NCBI RefSeq assembly: GCF_012273895.1
Contig: NC_052117.1
Location: 1,860,001 to 1,924,000, forward strand
Length of the DNA: 64,000 nucleotides
Source of the DNA: Zerene cesonia
Lineage: Eukaryota > Arthropoda > Insecta > Lepidoptera > Pieridae
Reading direction: 5' to 3'
The position numbers were made by a program, and so were the translations under genes. The stretch's first letter is position 1. Every line of letters begins with the position of its first letter. The notes beneath the pieces were generated by a model that did not search any database, was not told the DNA's origin, and worked only from the letters and a program-made list of their open reading frames with translations. Shown piece by piece: positions 11,575 to 23,200 of the stretch.

Positions 11575-14500
11575 CTCAAAAATTGCTCGTTTAAAGGTAT
11601 AAGATATTGAGAAGGTCGTCTCAAATAAACAGGTATTGAAACGGATTGGACGTATATTCATAAGATTTTTTCATACAATGCGTCCAGAATGACAAAATAA
11701 ATAACCTACGACAAAACTCAAAACGCATCAGCCTAATATGTATGCAGATTTTTATTAATTATTTGAATTCTCGTTAAATTCCCAACATGCGGGCCTTATC
11801 CACTTTTAATAATTATAAGGCATGCGTGCGTACCTCGAGTGCGAGCTGTAACAACCAATGAAAATAACCCCAAGACATTAGGAAACTTTGTGCCCCATAT
11901 TACCATTCAACTAAATCGGGTTTTATAAATGATAAAATTCACTTTTATTTATAGATTTGGGTTTCTTCTTCGATACAAGCGAGAGAGAATCCTTCACACT
12001 TTCTACAGCCTCCCGTTCACACCACTAGTATGGAGTTGTATCATCGTCATTTTATTTCTTAGCAGCTTGATCTTTTATATTCTAAGCTATTGGGAAAAGC
12101 GTATTGTCGGCGGCGAATGCAGCTATTGCCATGAGTTGTTGCTTGCGTTTTCTGCGTTTTGCCAACACAGTAAGTATTTGTATTTATTTGTACTGTACAT
12201 ACATGGTGTAATCGGCGATAATTCTATAACTATTATGGAAATCAAAAAACTTATATTGAAAGTATTTTACCTAATAAGTAAAATGCTATAGCAAGTTGTT
12301 CATAATAAAACGGGAAGTATACAAAAAAGTACATTTAACACTCCCATACATTTTATTTCTTAGTACGTGCAAAATGTTGTATTCAAAGCAGATGTTTGAA
12401 GTGACGTCCTTGTTGTGCAAGTTATTATTGTCATTTTACTCATTAGGTAAAAGTACTTTCGATATTCGATCATTATAAAGTTTTTTGATATCTGTAATAG
12501 CTAGAGAATAATCGTCTGTGCACACTTAACGATTACAAACCTGTATTTTTTTTAATGTGTAACAATGCACACATAACAAATTATAAAAAAGATATAATAA
12601 AATGCAATTAAATCAAATACGCCCGAAGTATCAAAAAGTCCACGAGTGGATAAAGAAAAGGCAAACCCAATTCCGTTAGAAGTTGTTTGGAAGGAAATAG
12701 AAACTTTGAGCCGGATATTTTGCCGTTTTTAGACTTCAATTCACAGAAGGGCAGGGTTATTTTTAAAATTTTGATATGTACAATAAATGTTTATTTGTTA
12801 TATTTAACATATATTCAGTTGTTCTTCTACCAGAATGCCGTATATTTTACTATTCTTTACTATGCAGTTGTATTTCATTGCAATCAATGTAAGGATATAA
12901 TTCCAAACAACTTATCTATTGTTATGTAATAACTTCCTTGTGTTTTCATTCATTTGTCATTCACAATGGGTCAAAACGATTTCTGGCATCGATTTTAGTC
13001 GAATGTAATTTTCTATTCCTTCAGTTAAGAACAGTTTTGACTGGTTTTTATATGCTATTTTGAATGTAACATACGAATGAATTCTTTTTCATTCCATTCC
13101 TGGTAAGGATTAAGAAAAAAAATGTCTCGGTCTGAAAAGACAACACGAAAAACCCATTTGTCCATAAAGAAAATCGATCAGTGATACATATGCAGAAAGC
13201 ATCTGCCATACCCACAAGGCGACACGGGAATTGACTTTTTAAAGAAGATTTTTTGTTCAAGGAATAAATAATACTAACAAATAATAATATATTTATTTCA
13301 GTATTACCACTGCACGCGAACTTATATTCACGTCGCATAGCTTACCTATTCTTCATCCTATGCTCTTACGTCATACATTGTTTCTATACATCCAACCTTC
13401 TCTCCCACATAGTGAATGATAATGACAGAGATATGGATCTAATGGCCTTAGCTAGAAGTGATTATGAGTTCGCAATTATACAGGACACAAATTTTATAGT
13501 GAATAGACCAGTAAGTATATTGTTTATACTATGTATTGATAACATAAAGCTGAGGGTTTGTTTGAATGCGCGAATCTTAGGATATATTTAGTATTTCACC
13601 GTTGCATAGGACGTGATCTCGATTTATAGCCTAGGGGGCGCTAGTGACACTATAATTATCTTTAACAAAAAATATCCGCGTTCGTGTTGTCACAATTAGA
13701 CTAAATATAAATGGGACCACATGGAAGGCAACAGATTTCAAATAAAAAAGAATCGTAAAAAATCGCTGCAATCAATAAAAAGTGACAAGATATCAAACAC
13801 TAAATGTTCGAATTTATATCCTCCTTTTTTGAACTCGGGAGAATATAATCTAATAAGATATTAAGTTTCCGCTTTAGGAAAACATTGTATGTTTTTATAT
13901 ACCGCCATACATTTCAGTCCGATAACAGATGCTTCCAGGAAAATTGCATGTTACACCATAGATAATATAAATAGTAAATGAAGGTTCTTATACAAAAACA
14001 AAATATTTCCAAGACCGTTATTCGGATACGTTTTCAAATAAAACTGGCATTTATTGCAATGGTCCTAAGTTTAAAAATAGCTTGTGTTGTTCAAGGATTG
14101 GAATTTACATGTTTCGGTAGTAGGTCATGTTAATTCTTCTGTCCTATTATATAATCATGTGATCCGGAAATCTTTGTTTTGCGTTGCGATATATTTTGAT
14201 ATTAGTAATTTTGTAGTTTAATTCTGCGTTTATTTTATACTTATCTAAATATGACATTTTTTTCTTTGTATTTAGCAATGGGAATAATGATAACAAAGCC
14301 TTTTATTTCGCATTGCATTACAAATATAATTACATATTCAATTCATATAAATTATAAATTCTTGTTTACAGCTTTTCTTCGAATAGTTTGTATTTTAGGT
14401 ATACTACGCTTTAGATGCGGGAATTTCAAATTATTTCTTTTTGAATAGAGGTGCCAGGTTCAAAGGTTTAATTAAAATATTGATTAATATGTTATAGATA

Positions 14501-17042
14501 AGTGGTTAGTTCCAATTTGAGTTCTCGTGAATGTTATGTGCAAATGTCTTATTATATACTAGCAAGAAGGTTTTATGTATAAAACGAATAAGTCGCTACT
14601 ATAAAATATTGCCAGTAGCACATTACAAAATCTCGTCATACATCTATATAGATAATATCTATGAATTTTTTTAATTCCGAGAATCTCTTCCTGATATAAA
14701 AAACATAGAAGTATATAAGAATACCTTAAATAAAACAGATTCGATAAAATACTTTATTATGATTACTAAGAAATAGAGAAGGTATTCACAATTCTCATAC
14801 ATTTCAGATTCAACAAGTACCGATGGATAAAAATCTGAGCCTCGTGAGGAAAAAAATGCGTAACATCAAAATAATGAATGTTTCATCCGGCTTAGAGGCA
14901 CTGAAGGATACGAAAACTGCTATTCTGTCTGATTATAACTCATTATATCCAATAATCAAGAGATGTTAGTTATTATTATATAAGTAATTGTTTAAAAAAA
15001 ATTGTTGAAATTTAAAAAAGTCATTTCTTAAACACAAACAAGTTATTAGAAATGGCATGAGTAAACATCTTGGTTTTAGTTCTTTCCTTTTTTGTTTTAT
15101 ACAATCACATATGAAAAATGTTTCCCTTTGAGAATATTTTAATTTGTTCGACATATCTTATTTTCTTAATATAATTTAGCACAGTTGTGGTGTGAAATGA
15201 AATTGCACTTAGATTCATTGTAAATTATTTAAATTTAATACATTTGATTGGTTTGTAATGCTGACTATTTTCGCTTCGCTTGTTTTTAACACGCTTTAAT
15301 TGGCTTCATCTATATGTTTGTATGTAATCGACACCTTAAATAACAAACTAAATTCAAACTTCTTTAACTTATCAAGGTTCTGGGACAATACAATAATTTC
15401 ACAGGTTTATATTGTCATATTGCCCTGTTTAGAATCTAGGATTAAACAATTTATTTCCTTACGCGTACATAAGAGCAAGTGAGTTTGAGACAATTTAGTT
15501 GATTCTACCATAAAGGTGTTATTATAAGCGTTGTTGTCTTGCATAATAATACCTTTTGGAATGTAATTGCCACATTGACAGAAGATGAAGGTTTCTTCTT
15601 GAAGGTTTCTTGCTTTTATTTTATGAAAACCATATTGTTTATATAAGAATTACTATGCATTGACAATAAATACTTTGCTAGTACTTAAGGGGTCACCGAC
15701 CGGTGGTGGTACCACTCCCGATACTGTAATGGGACCAAATAGCAACAATTTTCTATTAAACTAAAAATAATCATGTCAATCGGTTGAAAACCCATTTAGT
15801 TTTGAATAACAAGATCAAAACCCCGATTAAAAATAGATACAGTGCAGCGTTCTGTGGTGCAAAGAAAAACTACTTATATTCTTTAGATGGTGTTCATCTA
15901 AACTAACAAAACAATCTCAATATAACAAGCATTCAATTTCCTCTTTCCCGTTTTCCAGCGTTTGACAAAGATGTTATATGCGATCTTATCGAGGTGGATT
16001 TGTATTCAATGGCCAAGAAATACTTTTATACCTCAAAACAGTTTGCATTTAAGGAAGAATTCAAGTCAGGGTGAGTGAATTTCAGTGGAGCTCTTTAATG
16101 TATGGGATACTAGCTGCGCCCCGCGGTTTCACCCACGTAAGTTTGTATCCCGTAGGAATATCGGGATAAAAAGTTGCCTATATGTTATTCCAGTTATTCA
16201 GCTGTCTACGTACCAAATTTCATTGCGATCGCTTCAGTAGTTTTTGCGTGAAAGAGCAACAAACACACACACATCCTTATAAACTTTCGCATTTATAATA
16301 TTAGTAGGATGTTGCTGCCACTGTAGACTAATATTACGAAGCTTGACAGTACATTCTGGTTAAACCCACTCTGGTACAACTTCTGTTAATTGAAAAATTA
16401 TTTTACAATATTTGTAAGAGCATTGATCATTTATTGAGGAAGATTATGAAGATTATAACCTTCAGCACAAGTTGGTTCAGGTCGCACCGGTTAAGATAGC
16501 GCACTTTCACAGGGTATCGGCGTGAAATAGTAGCATGCGACTACTGTGTTCGTTTGCTGAGTGGGAGAGGAGGCCAGTATCCTTTTCTTCAACCTTCCCA
16601 ATCCTTTTTTCCCATCGCCAACCCTATTCCTTACTTCTTAAAAACGGTTAACGCATTTGCAGACGCCCTATCTCTGTTAATCAACTCACACATTATAGAA
16701 AAGACCCTAACAACGCTCAAATTAGAGTGATCTGATCTGACTGCAGTAGTCAGTCAATTCAACTCAAGTTCTCAATTATCAAACGTATCGTTAGTTAAAA
16801 TTTTCCTGAAGAATTTCTCTCATTTTAGGATACTACGAGCAAAGGAAACTGGTCTAGTCCGACGGATGATATTACTGAAAATTCAACAAGCTTTCTCTTG
16901 TGACCACGAGAGATCGTACTCTGATTATACTATTATACCCATTATTATTCTATTGGTATCGTTTGTGCTCACTATTATTATATTATTCGGTGAAATTGTT
17001 TATTTTAAGCGTTATCAAAATAAAATTGTAGTAATAAAATAA
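9928..17042 (+). CDS. Ionotropic receptor (divergent IR), 3' seven exons, 5' end not found
   Basis: Seven exons join in one frame: 9928-10096, 10994-11137, 11955-12169, 13302-13510, 14808-14964, 15959-16070 and 16829-17042 (TAA), giving 405 residues of C-terminal sequence. IRs are ligand-gated cation channels of chemosensory neurons, derived from ionotropic glutamate receptors. The S1 motif 'RPMTMNERYLDFAYP' (exon 2) matches the glutamate-receptor pattern T..xR....DF..P, with the ligand-contacting Arg kept. The first membrane segment follows in exon 3 (about residues 129-150: WSCIIVILFLSSLIFYIL). The second, ending in YTSNLLSHI, is in exon 4, S2 spans exons 4-7, and the last helix is in exon 7 (about 362-388). 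The first exon starts mid-codon after 'tttag', so an N-terminal portion lies upstream. IRs usually total about 550-650 residues, so some 150-250 are missing here. The acceptor of exon 2 is the weakest call. I cannot assign a subtype. Confidence 0.85.
10635..10880 (+). repeat. Dispersed repeat, 'gatggtaagcgaccaccaccgccc' family
   Basis: Starts with TGATGGTAAGCGACCACCAC and runs through a purine-rich middle to 'cgaaacacaatggcatgctac'. Related copies or fragments appear at 16495 (minus), 26160 (minus), 28300, 30510 (minus) and 63925. It lies in IR intron 1. Confidence 0.6.
11167..11375 (-). mobile_element. Lep1-like Helitron remnant in IR intron 2
   Basis: The reverse copy starts CTAGCTGTGACCCGCGGTCG and ends near 'cgcatttatagtattatta'. 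It shares the 'ccagctatctacgaagc' and 'tgcaatcggttcagtgg' blocks with the other copies. Confidence 0.65.
11507..11572. repeat. (TA)33 microsatellite inside an inverted repeat
   Basis: Sixty-six bases of uninterrupted TA lie in IR intron 2, immediately flanked by GAGATT on the left and AATCTC on the right. These are preceded by a T run and followed by an A run, so the whole can fold into a hairpin. Confidence 0.9.
13130..13245 (+). repeat. SINE fragment related to the 63094 copy
   Basis: It keeps 'catttgtccataaagaaaatcg', 'catctgccatacccac' and 'ggcgacacgggaattgac', which match the 3' half of the SINE at 63108-63275. The head is missing. Confidence 0.5.
15268..15482 (+). repeat. Dispersed repeat shared with 41905-42135
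   Basis: The blocks 'tttttaacacgctttaattggc', 'tgtttgtatgtaatcgac', 'gggacaatacaataattt' and 'aagagcaa' occur in the same order at 41905-42135. The two copies are clearly homologous but diverged. This one is in IR intron 5. Confidence 0.6.
15685..15870 (+). repeat. Dispersed repeat, 'gtcaccgac...ggtggtaccactcc' family
   Basis: It contains 'ggtggtggtaccactcccg', 'tgggaccaaatagcaacaat' and 'catgtcaatcggttgaaaac'. Related, shuffled copies occur at 25555-25885 and a fragment near 57545-57625. Confidence 0.55.
16110..16309 (-). mobile_element. Lep1-like Helitron copy in IR intron 6
   Basis: Well-preserved reverse copy running from CTAGCTGCGCCCCGCGGTTT to 'ttataatattagtagga'. It is among the best matches to the family consensus visible in the window. 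Confidence 0.78.
16495..16690 (-). repeat. Dispersed repeat, reverse copy of the 10635 family
   Basis: It contains 'agtagcatgcgactactgtg' and a pyrimidine-rich stretch with 'cagtatccttttcttc', the reverse complement style of the 10635 repeat. Ends are indistinct. Confidence 0.5.
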
Positions 17043-17043
17043 A
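17033..17043 (+). other. Overlapping poly(A) signals on the IR stop codon
   Basis: Two overlapping AATAAA hexamers (17033-17038 and 17038-17043) straddle the TAA stop of the IR reading frame at 17040-17042. If used, the transcript would have an extremely short 3' untranslated region. Confidence 0.55.
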
Positions 17044-18096
17044 TATAAGATTTTCATGTATAATACTTTATTTTAGAAAGAATAATAATATCAATTAATT
17101 TGCAAATTTTCCAGCAATTAATTCATTCATTCATGTATTATATTTATCAAGCAATGCTTCCCTCAAAACCCTCCCTTTAAGTAGTACCATAATTTCATTG
17201 TGCACTCAATACGAAATCAACTCTGAACTTAATTAAGAAATTTTTCGCTTATTTGAACACAGGAATTTTGAAATAAACGTAAAGGACTAAATTCGTGTAG
17301 AATGTTGTAAACGTGGTCTAGATAACAGATATTTAAACTGATTTAATACAGATTTACCGTTTTAATATTATTAACCGACTTCAAACTTGCTGTCTTCCCG
17401 AATAATTGCAACATTCGGGCCACGGACATGTCACTCATTGGCCGGCCAAGGCATCAGTGTTACAAACATTTAGCATCAATAATATGCACATATTATTAAT
17501 GTAGAATTTACATGTTAAATTGACATGATTTTAAGAGCAATTATAGAGTGCCTTGCTGGCTCTTTTGTGTAGAAACTGCTGAACGCTTCCTGCTTCTAAG
17601 AAGTCTAATTGAATAAATACATGTTTGAGTGTGAGTTCGAGTTTAAGCTTGAATTTAATTAAAATATGCTTCTCTCAATACCTGTATAATACCATTATTA
17701 GATCCTGACCATCAGACTACGTGTAATGGACACTATTTCACATAGAATAAAAATTTTGTAAATAGACATTAATTACAATCCACTAATTACAAAATACAAA
17801 AATATACCTAATTAAAAACCATCGTATTTTTTATTTTAAGTCTGTTAAAAAAAGGAAACTTAAAAAAAGGAAAATTCAGATTAGAAATTTGAATGGGGCT
17901 TCATTGTAACCACTCGTATTTACACGATGTACAAGAGAAGTCGTTAGTACTTTCGTAAATTATACTAGGTAGGCACTAAAAGCCCTTAAACTAAAGTTAG
18001 TTTTAAGTTATTTTAAGATCAGTTAGGTAAGAAAACCCCTAGCTGGATTAACAGAATTCAAAACATCTTGAGTACATATAGATTTACAATATCGTC

Positions 18097-18394
18097 ATAC
18101 AGAAACGTCTTCTTTGTCGTATCACTCTTGACAGAGCGGTCGTGGTCATCATGAGGTATCAGGGGCAGATGCAACTCGCTTCACAATGTTCCGCCATCTT
18201 TCCCTGTTCACCGTCATCCGGCTGCATTCGTTCAGCGCACCGCCAACAGCAGCCTTAATCTGATCCGTCCACCGCATGGGTGAACGTCCGCGAGCCCTCT
18301 TACCCTCCACCGCTCCCTGCACTACGAGGCGCTCTATGGAATTCTCATTACGTCGCGAAACATGGCCAAAAAACTTGAGTATATACAGAAACGT
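18097..18394 (-). mobile_element. 5'-truncated non-LTR retrotransposon with 12-bp target-site duplication
   Basis: On the minus strand about 75 codons remain open, ending at TGA (18151-18149). They encode the C-terminal tail typical of insect endonuclease-reverse transcriptase LINEs: FFGHVSRRNENSIERLV, then VEGKRARGRSPMRWTDQI, then a 'RERWRNIVKR' segment. The 12-bp direct repeat ATACAGAAACGT at 18097-18108 and 18383-18394 marks the insertion. The catalytic part of the polymerase is absent, so the copy is dead on arrival. The preserved frame suggests a fairly recent insertion. Confidence 0.85.
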
Positions 18395-19097
18395 AACATG
18401 ATTTAAACAACATGAACATGACATAAATAATATAACCCCTCATTCATGTAAATATCTATTGAATTTGCCACATTAACATCAAATTATCCTCAATAAATGC
18501 AACTCAGTTATCAACTCACATAAAATAAAGACCTGACCTTCCCATAATAGTATTATTTACTGCAAAGGCTAATATTAAATTGTTTAAACTGTCTCTCTAT
18601 TGTTTGTAAGCATACTGTCATTATTTACGGTAGGCTACGAACAATGGCGTAAAACTGTGAGCCTTAATGGCCTGAGTATGCAGTTTTCGACATTACAGCT
18701 GTCCATACTGCTAAGAGAGGTCCATAGAACAGTCAGTTCGATGAAATAGTAAGTGGAATCATGTGAGCTTAATATGTTTTATTATAAATAGTGATCAGTT
18801 GTTTCAATAACATTTGAAAAGAGTTGTTAAATACCGCATCGTCATTATTTTTATGAAAAAAATTAGACCGACGTCATAACCGCAACTAGGCACTCTTTCT
18901 TATGAGCTACCCACTGTATCCATTATATATCTACTAACATAGATGTATCTACTATTAAGATGAATATTACGTAATATCTAAATCTATTTCTCTATCTATA
19001 CTAAGTTTTGCTGGCACTGACTTCAAAGAGATGAATGTAGCACTTATAATAATCATATATTAATTACTGCATGTTTTTGAGAATATTTGTTCCTACT

Positions 19098-19358
19098 ACA
19101 GGCCTCTTTAAGGTTTCAGGCCATCATTCACCATGCTGATCAAGTATGGGTTGGCAGAAATCATATTTCGTTGAACTTTTTGATTGTTGGCGGTTTCCTC
19201 ACGATCTTTGTCTTGTCCGTTTCGATCAGTGATGGTAATATCCATATGCGCAGATAAATTGAAAAACCAATTTATTCCCTGTATGCTCGCCTGGTTTTGA
19301 ACCCCGACCCAGCTATTTTAGACCCGAGGTCCTCAGTAGTGAGCCACCACTACACTAT
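19098..19358 (-). repeat. Reverse copy of the tRNA-derived SINE
   Basis: The 3' block 'acaggcctctttaaggtttc' lies first and the tRNA-related head last ('ttgaaccccgac...gaggtcctcagtagtgagcc'), so it is inverted. It is diverged from the 9037 copy. Confidence 0.72.
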
Positions 19359-19764
19359 AGTACTCAATTCACAAATTGATGAAGGTCACACTAATGATAT
19401 CATTACACAAATTATGTTAGAATTGTTAGTGTGATCACATCACAATACATGAAATGGTTTCATTAATTTCAATTTCATTTTATACATTAATTTCATTGAC
19501 CGTCCATCATTTATTATCAGGTAAGCTTTCCGTTCTTGCCGTTTATTCCTACACTAAAGCGTATACAAATCAGTTAAATAGTTTCGATGTTTGGTGACTT
19601 CGATCATTGTTGTTTATTTAGTTCGAATTTTGGTACCAACGTGTGATACGAGATCTTATTGAAATCTTCTAGATACGTAAATATGTACACATATTTTTTA
19701 ATATGATATTGTATTTATGTTTATTGCTTACATGTTCATAATAACGCGTTTAAATGCATTACAG

Positions 19765-20218
19765 ATGGCGCTAATCACCTTCAAAATAAATGGGAAACAA
19801 TATGAAGGTAACGGTCTATTTAGTTTAATAGTCGGTTATTTCAAAAATTTTAAATAAAGTTTCTTACGAAAGTTAATGATTAAGTCAATTGTCTGTTTTA
19901 GTCCGTCTATCTATATCTTATAACATTTTATTCTTTAGCCGATGGTAGATACAGTCCAGAGGTATCTCTTAATGACTATATAAGAACTGAAGTATCACTA
20001 AACGGTACTAAGGCCATGTGCCATGAGGGTGGCTGTGGGGCCTGCATCGTGAGTGTCCAAGCCTCTCTCCCGCCTAGCAATGAAGTTAAGACATTCGCCG
20101 TTAATTCGGTAAGAAAATAGTTTTGAAATCATATTTTATGGGTTTTGATTGAGTCATTCTAATAAATACAAAAAAACAAACAAAAACATTTATTGTGCAC
20201 CAAATGATAATAAAAAGT

Positions 20219-20288
<70 letters not shown>

Positions 20289-23200
20289 ATTACAAAACAA
20301 TAAACATTCACGAGCACAACAGGCGGTCTTATCGCTAAGGCAGCGATCTCTTCCAGACAACCCGGTGGTCAAGGAGAAGCTGTGGAAAATATAAGTATAT
20401 GGGTAATAGGTGCGATTACAACATTTTAAATACATATATACAATAGATATACATAAAACATATAAAATAGAAGTACATATTATATATAATCATAGAAATA
20501 CAATAAATAGCTAGGTTCTAAATTAATAGTTGGAATGATCGTACTTATTGATAGTTTAATCGTAACCTAATTTTAAAAGCACATTATAGTAAATATTTTT
20601 TTGGGTGTAAAACAAAAAAATCTTAATTTCTTTGAGTTGTAAATTCGAACCGTGTCTTTTCCATACCGTGGCATCGCCTGACCCCTTAGCCACCCATGAT
20701 CTTACGTAGTAACTGAATTTCTTGTATTGTTTCGATATTTTCTTTTCATTATAAGTAAAAAAATGTTTTTTATTCTTTATTTTCTGAGTCTATATTCTCT
20801 GTTTTCCAGTTATGGTCTTACAAACTAAGTAATATGAAATCAATTCATTATTATGTCGTATTTTAATATTTCAGTGCCTCGTATCAATTCTGTCATGTCA
20901 CGGATGGGAAATCACGACGGTAGAAGGAATAGGAAACAAAATAATCGGCTATCATGAAATTCAGAGCAGGCTAGCCAAATTTAACGGTACTCAATGCGGC
21001 TATTGCACTCCCGGTTGGGTAATGAACTTTTACAGGTAAAATAACTGACATAAAACTAAAACTTTACAGTCCCAAAACAACTGATATTTTTGTCTCACCA
21101 TGTCGTCTCTATATTGCACCTTCTGTCTTGAATATATTTGTTCATAGTATGTTATTTAACTATTTTTCAGTCTTTACATGTCTAAAAATGGAAACCTAAC
21201 TGCAGAAGAAATCGAGAATTCATTTTCTGGTAATATATGCAGATGTACTGGCTATAGAGCAATTGCGGATGCTTTTAAAAGTTTCGCCTCTAATTCAGGT
21301 CAAAGTGTTAACAAAAAACTTAAAGATATAGAAGATTTAGCGATATTCAATACATGTGGTGTGAAGTGTAAAGAAAATTGTCATCATAAGAAAATTAACC
21401 ATAATGCTAATGATAATTTCAAAGATAACGAATGGTGTATTCTAAATAAGGATGATAATGAAACAAGAGTTTTAAAATCGCAGCGGTATATGTGGTCTAA
21501 AGTTTATAGCCTAAAACAGGCGTTTAAAGCTATGAAACAATGTGATAACTATAAATTGATTGCTGGTAATACTGGACAAGGTAAGTAAATATAAGTACAT
21601 ATAGTTTCTTAAACGGTAAAATATATATTATACATGCTGTTGCCTATTGTATCGCTCGCATGGTTAAACAATTGCCACAAATCACATTTTTAATATAGCG
21701 CCATCTACGAACCGTAATATTACCTTCGCGTGGGTGTGACATGTTTCCCCGCGATAAGAAAATAACTCTTTAGGAAGCTATCATATTATATGTCTATCTA
21801 GACTTCAAAATGAAGATATAAAAGAGTGACAAACAAACAACCAACACACTTTCGTATTGATAATATTTCCGAAGATCGAATTTCTTAACTGACTACGTGA
21901 CTTATCTATTGTAATTTATGGGTTCAATTTGCTGTTAAATTATTACTTATAAAGTTCTTTATACATCATATGATAACATTAACTTTAAAGTGAGCTGGGT
22001 AAAGAAGAAAATCAACACTTGTTTATTCACCAGGTGTTTACCACGTCAAAAGTTATCCAGATAATGTTATTGATATATTCAATATCGCTGAACTTAAAGG
22101 TCACACGCAAGATGTAAATTTAATACTAGGAGCGGGAACTACTCTCACTGATATGGTTGAAATATTTTTACGACTCTCAGCTGAAAACGAAGACTTTGCT
22201 TATTTAAAAGAATTTTATGACCACGTGGATTTGGTGGCCCACATTCCTGTTAAAAATGTAATGTATTTCTTTTTATTTAGCTTAAATAACAACGGAATAC
22301 AATAAGGAATAAATTCGATACAATAATAGTTTTCTTTATAGATAGGAACGATCGGTGGGAACTTGTATCTAAAATATTTAAACAATGAATTTCAATCGGA
22401 CCTTTTTGTTCTGTTTGAAACAGTCGGCGCTATGGTAACTATTGGTAATAACATCTTTACTTTCTATTTGCTCTGCGTATTGAATTATAAGTGTTTTATC
22501 GTATTTTTAATTAATCATTATTCTAGCAGCCAGTGTTAATGACAACAAAATAATGACATTATTGGACTTTCTAAATTATGACATGAGGCAAAAAATTATT
22601 TTAAATATTGTTCTACCTCCTTTACCAAGCTATTGCTCCGTTAAAACTTACAAGGTAATATTGACATAAGATAATAATACATGAATAATTAACATTAATG
22701 AGGTAACAAATTCAATTTATCTTTTTTTTAATATTTATGTATTATTCTCTATAATTTACTATTTAATATTTCAGATCATGCCCAGATCACAGAATTCTCA
22801 CGCGGCTGTCAATGCTGGATTCTTTTTCAAATTTCAAAAGAATAGTCGGATTTTAGACAACATAACGATGGTTTTTGGTGGAATATCGTCTCAATTCACG
22901 CACGCCATTCAGACAGAAACTATTTTAAAAGAAAAAGATCCATTTACGGATGAAGTCCTGCAAAGAGCACTTAAAACTTTATATGACGAAATGATTGTAG
23001 AAGCGGCGCCAACCGAACCTTCGCAGACATATCGAAAATTACTAGCTGTGTCTTTGTTTTATAAAGTAACTATAATAATAGTATAATACAATTGAAATAA
23101 ATTTTGCTGCTTCTATATAGCTTATATATTTAAATTATTTTAGTCAATCCTTCATCTATGTCCCGATGATAAACTGAACCCCAGGAATAAATCTGGTGCA

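Larger units (their letters stand above)
17043..19764. other. Intergenic region between the IR and aldehyde oxidase genes
   Basis: No gene was recognised. It holds a truncated LINE (18097-18394) and a reverse SINE (19098-19358). It should also contain the aldehyde oxidase promoter and any 5' untranslated exon, since the bases before the oxidase ATG (ttacag) look like a splice acceptor. Confidence 0.5.

Noticed and set aside
11400..11624. Minus-strand open frame of alternating Tyr-Ile
   Set aside because: It is simply the (TA)33 microsatellite read in frame; there are no splice or protein signals.
12687..12929. Plus-strand frame of 80 codons in an IR intron
   Set aside because: It lies between well-supported IR exons, breaks their frame, and has no family resemblance.
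18395..18424. Extending the LINE frame to the Met at 18424
   Set aside because: The 12-bp target-site duplication ends at 18394, so the codons before it are host flank and not element.
20190..20435. Minus-strand open frame of alternating Tyr-Ile in AOX intron 2
   Set aside because: It is produced by the (AT)n tract inside a repeat.
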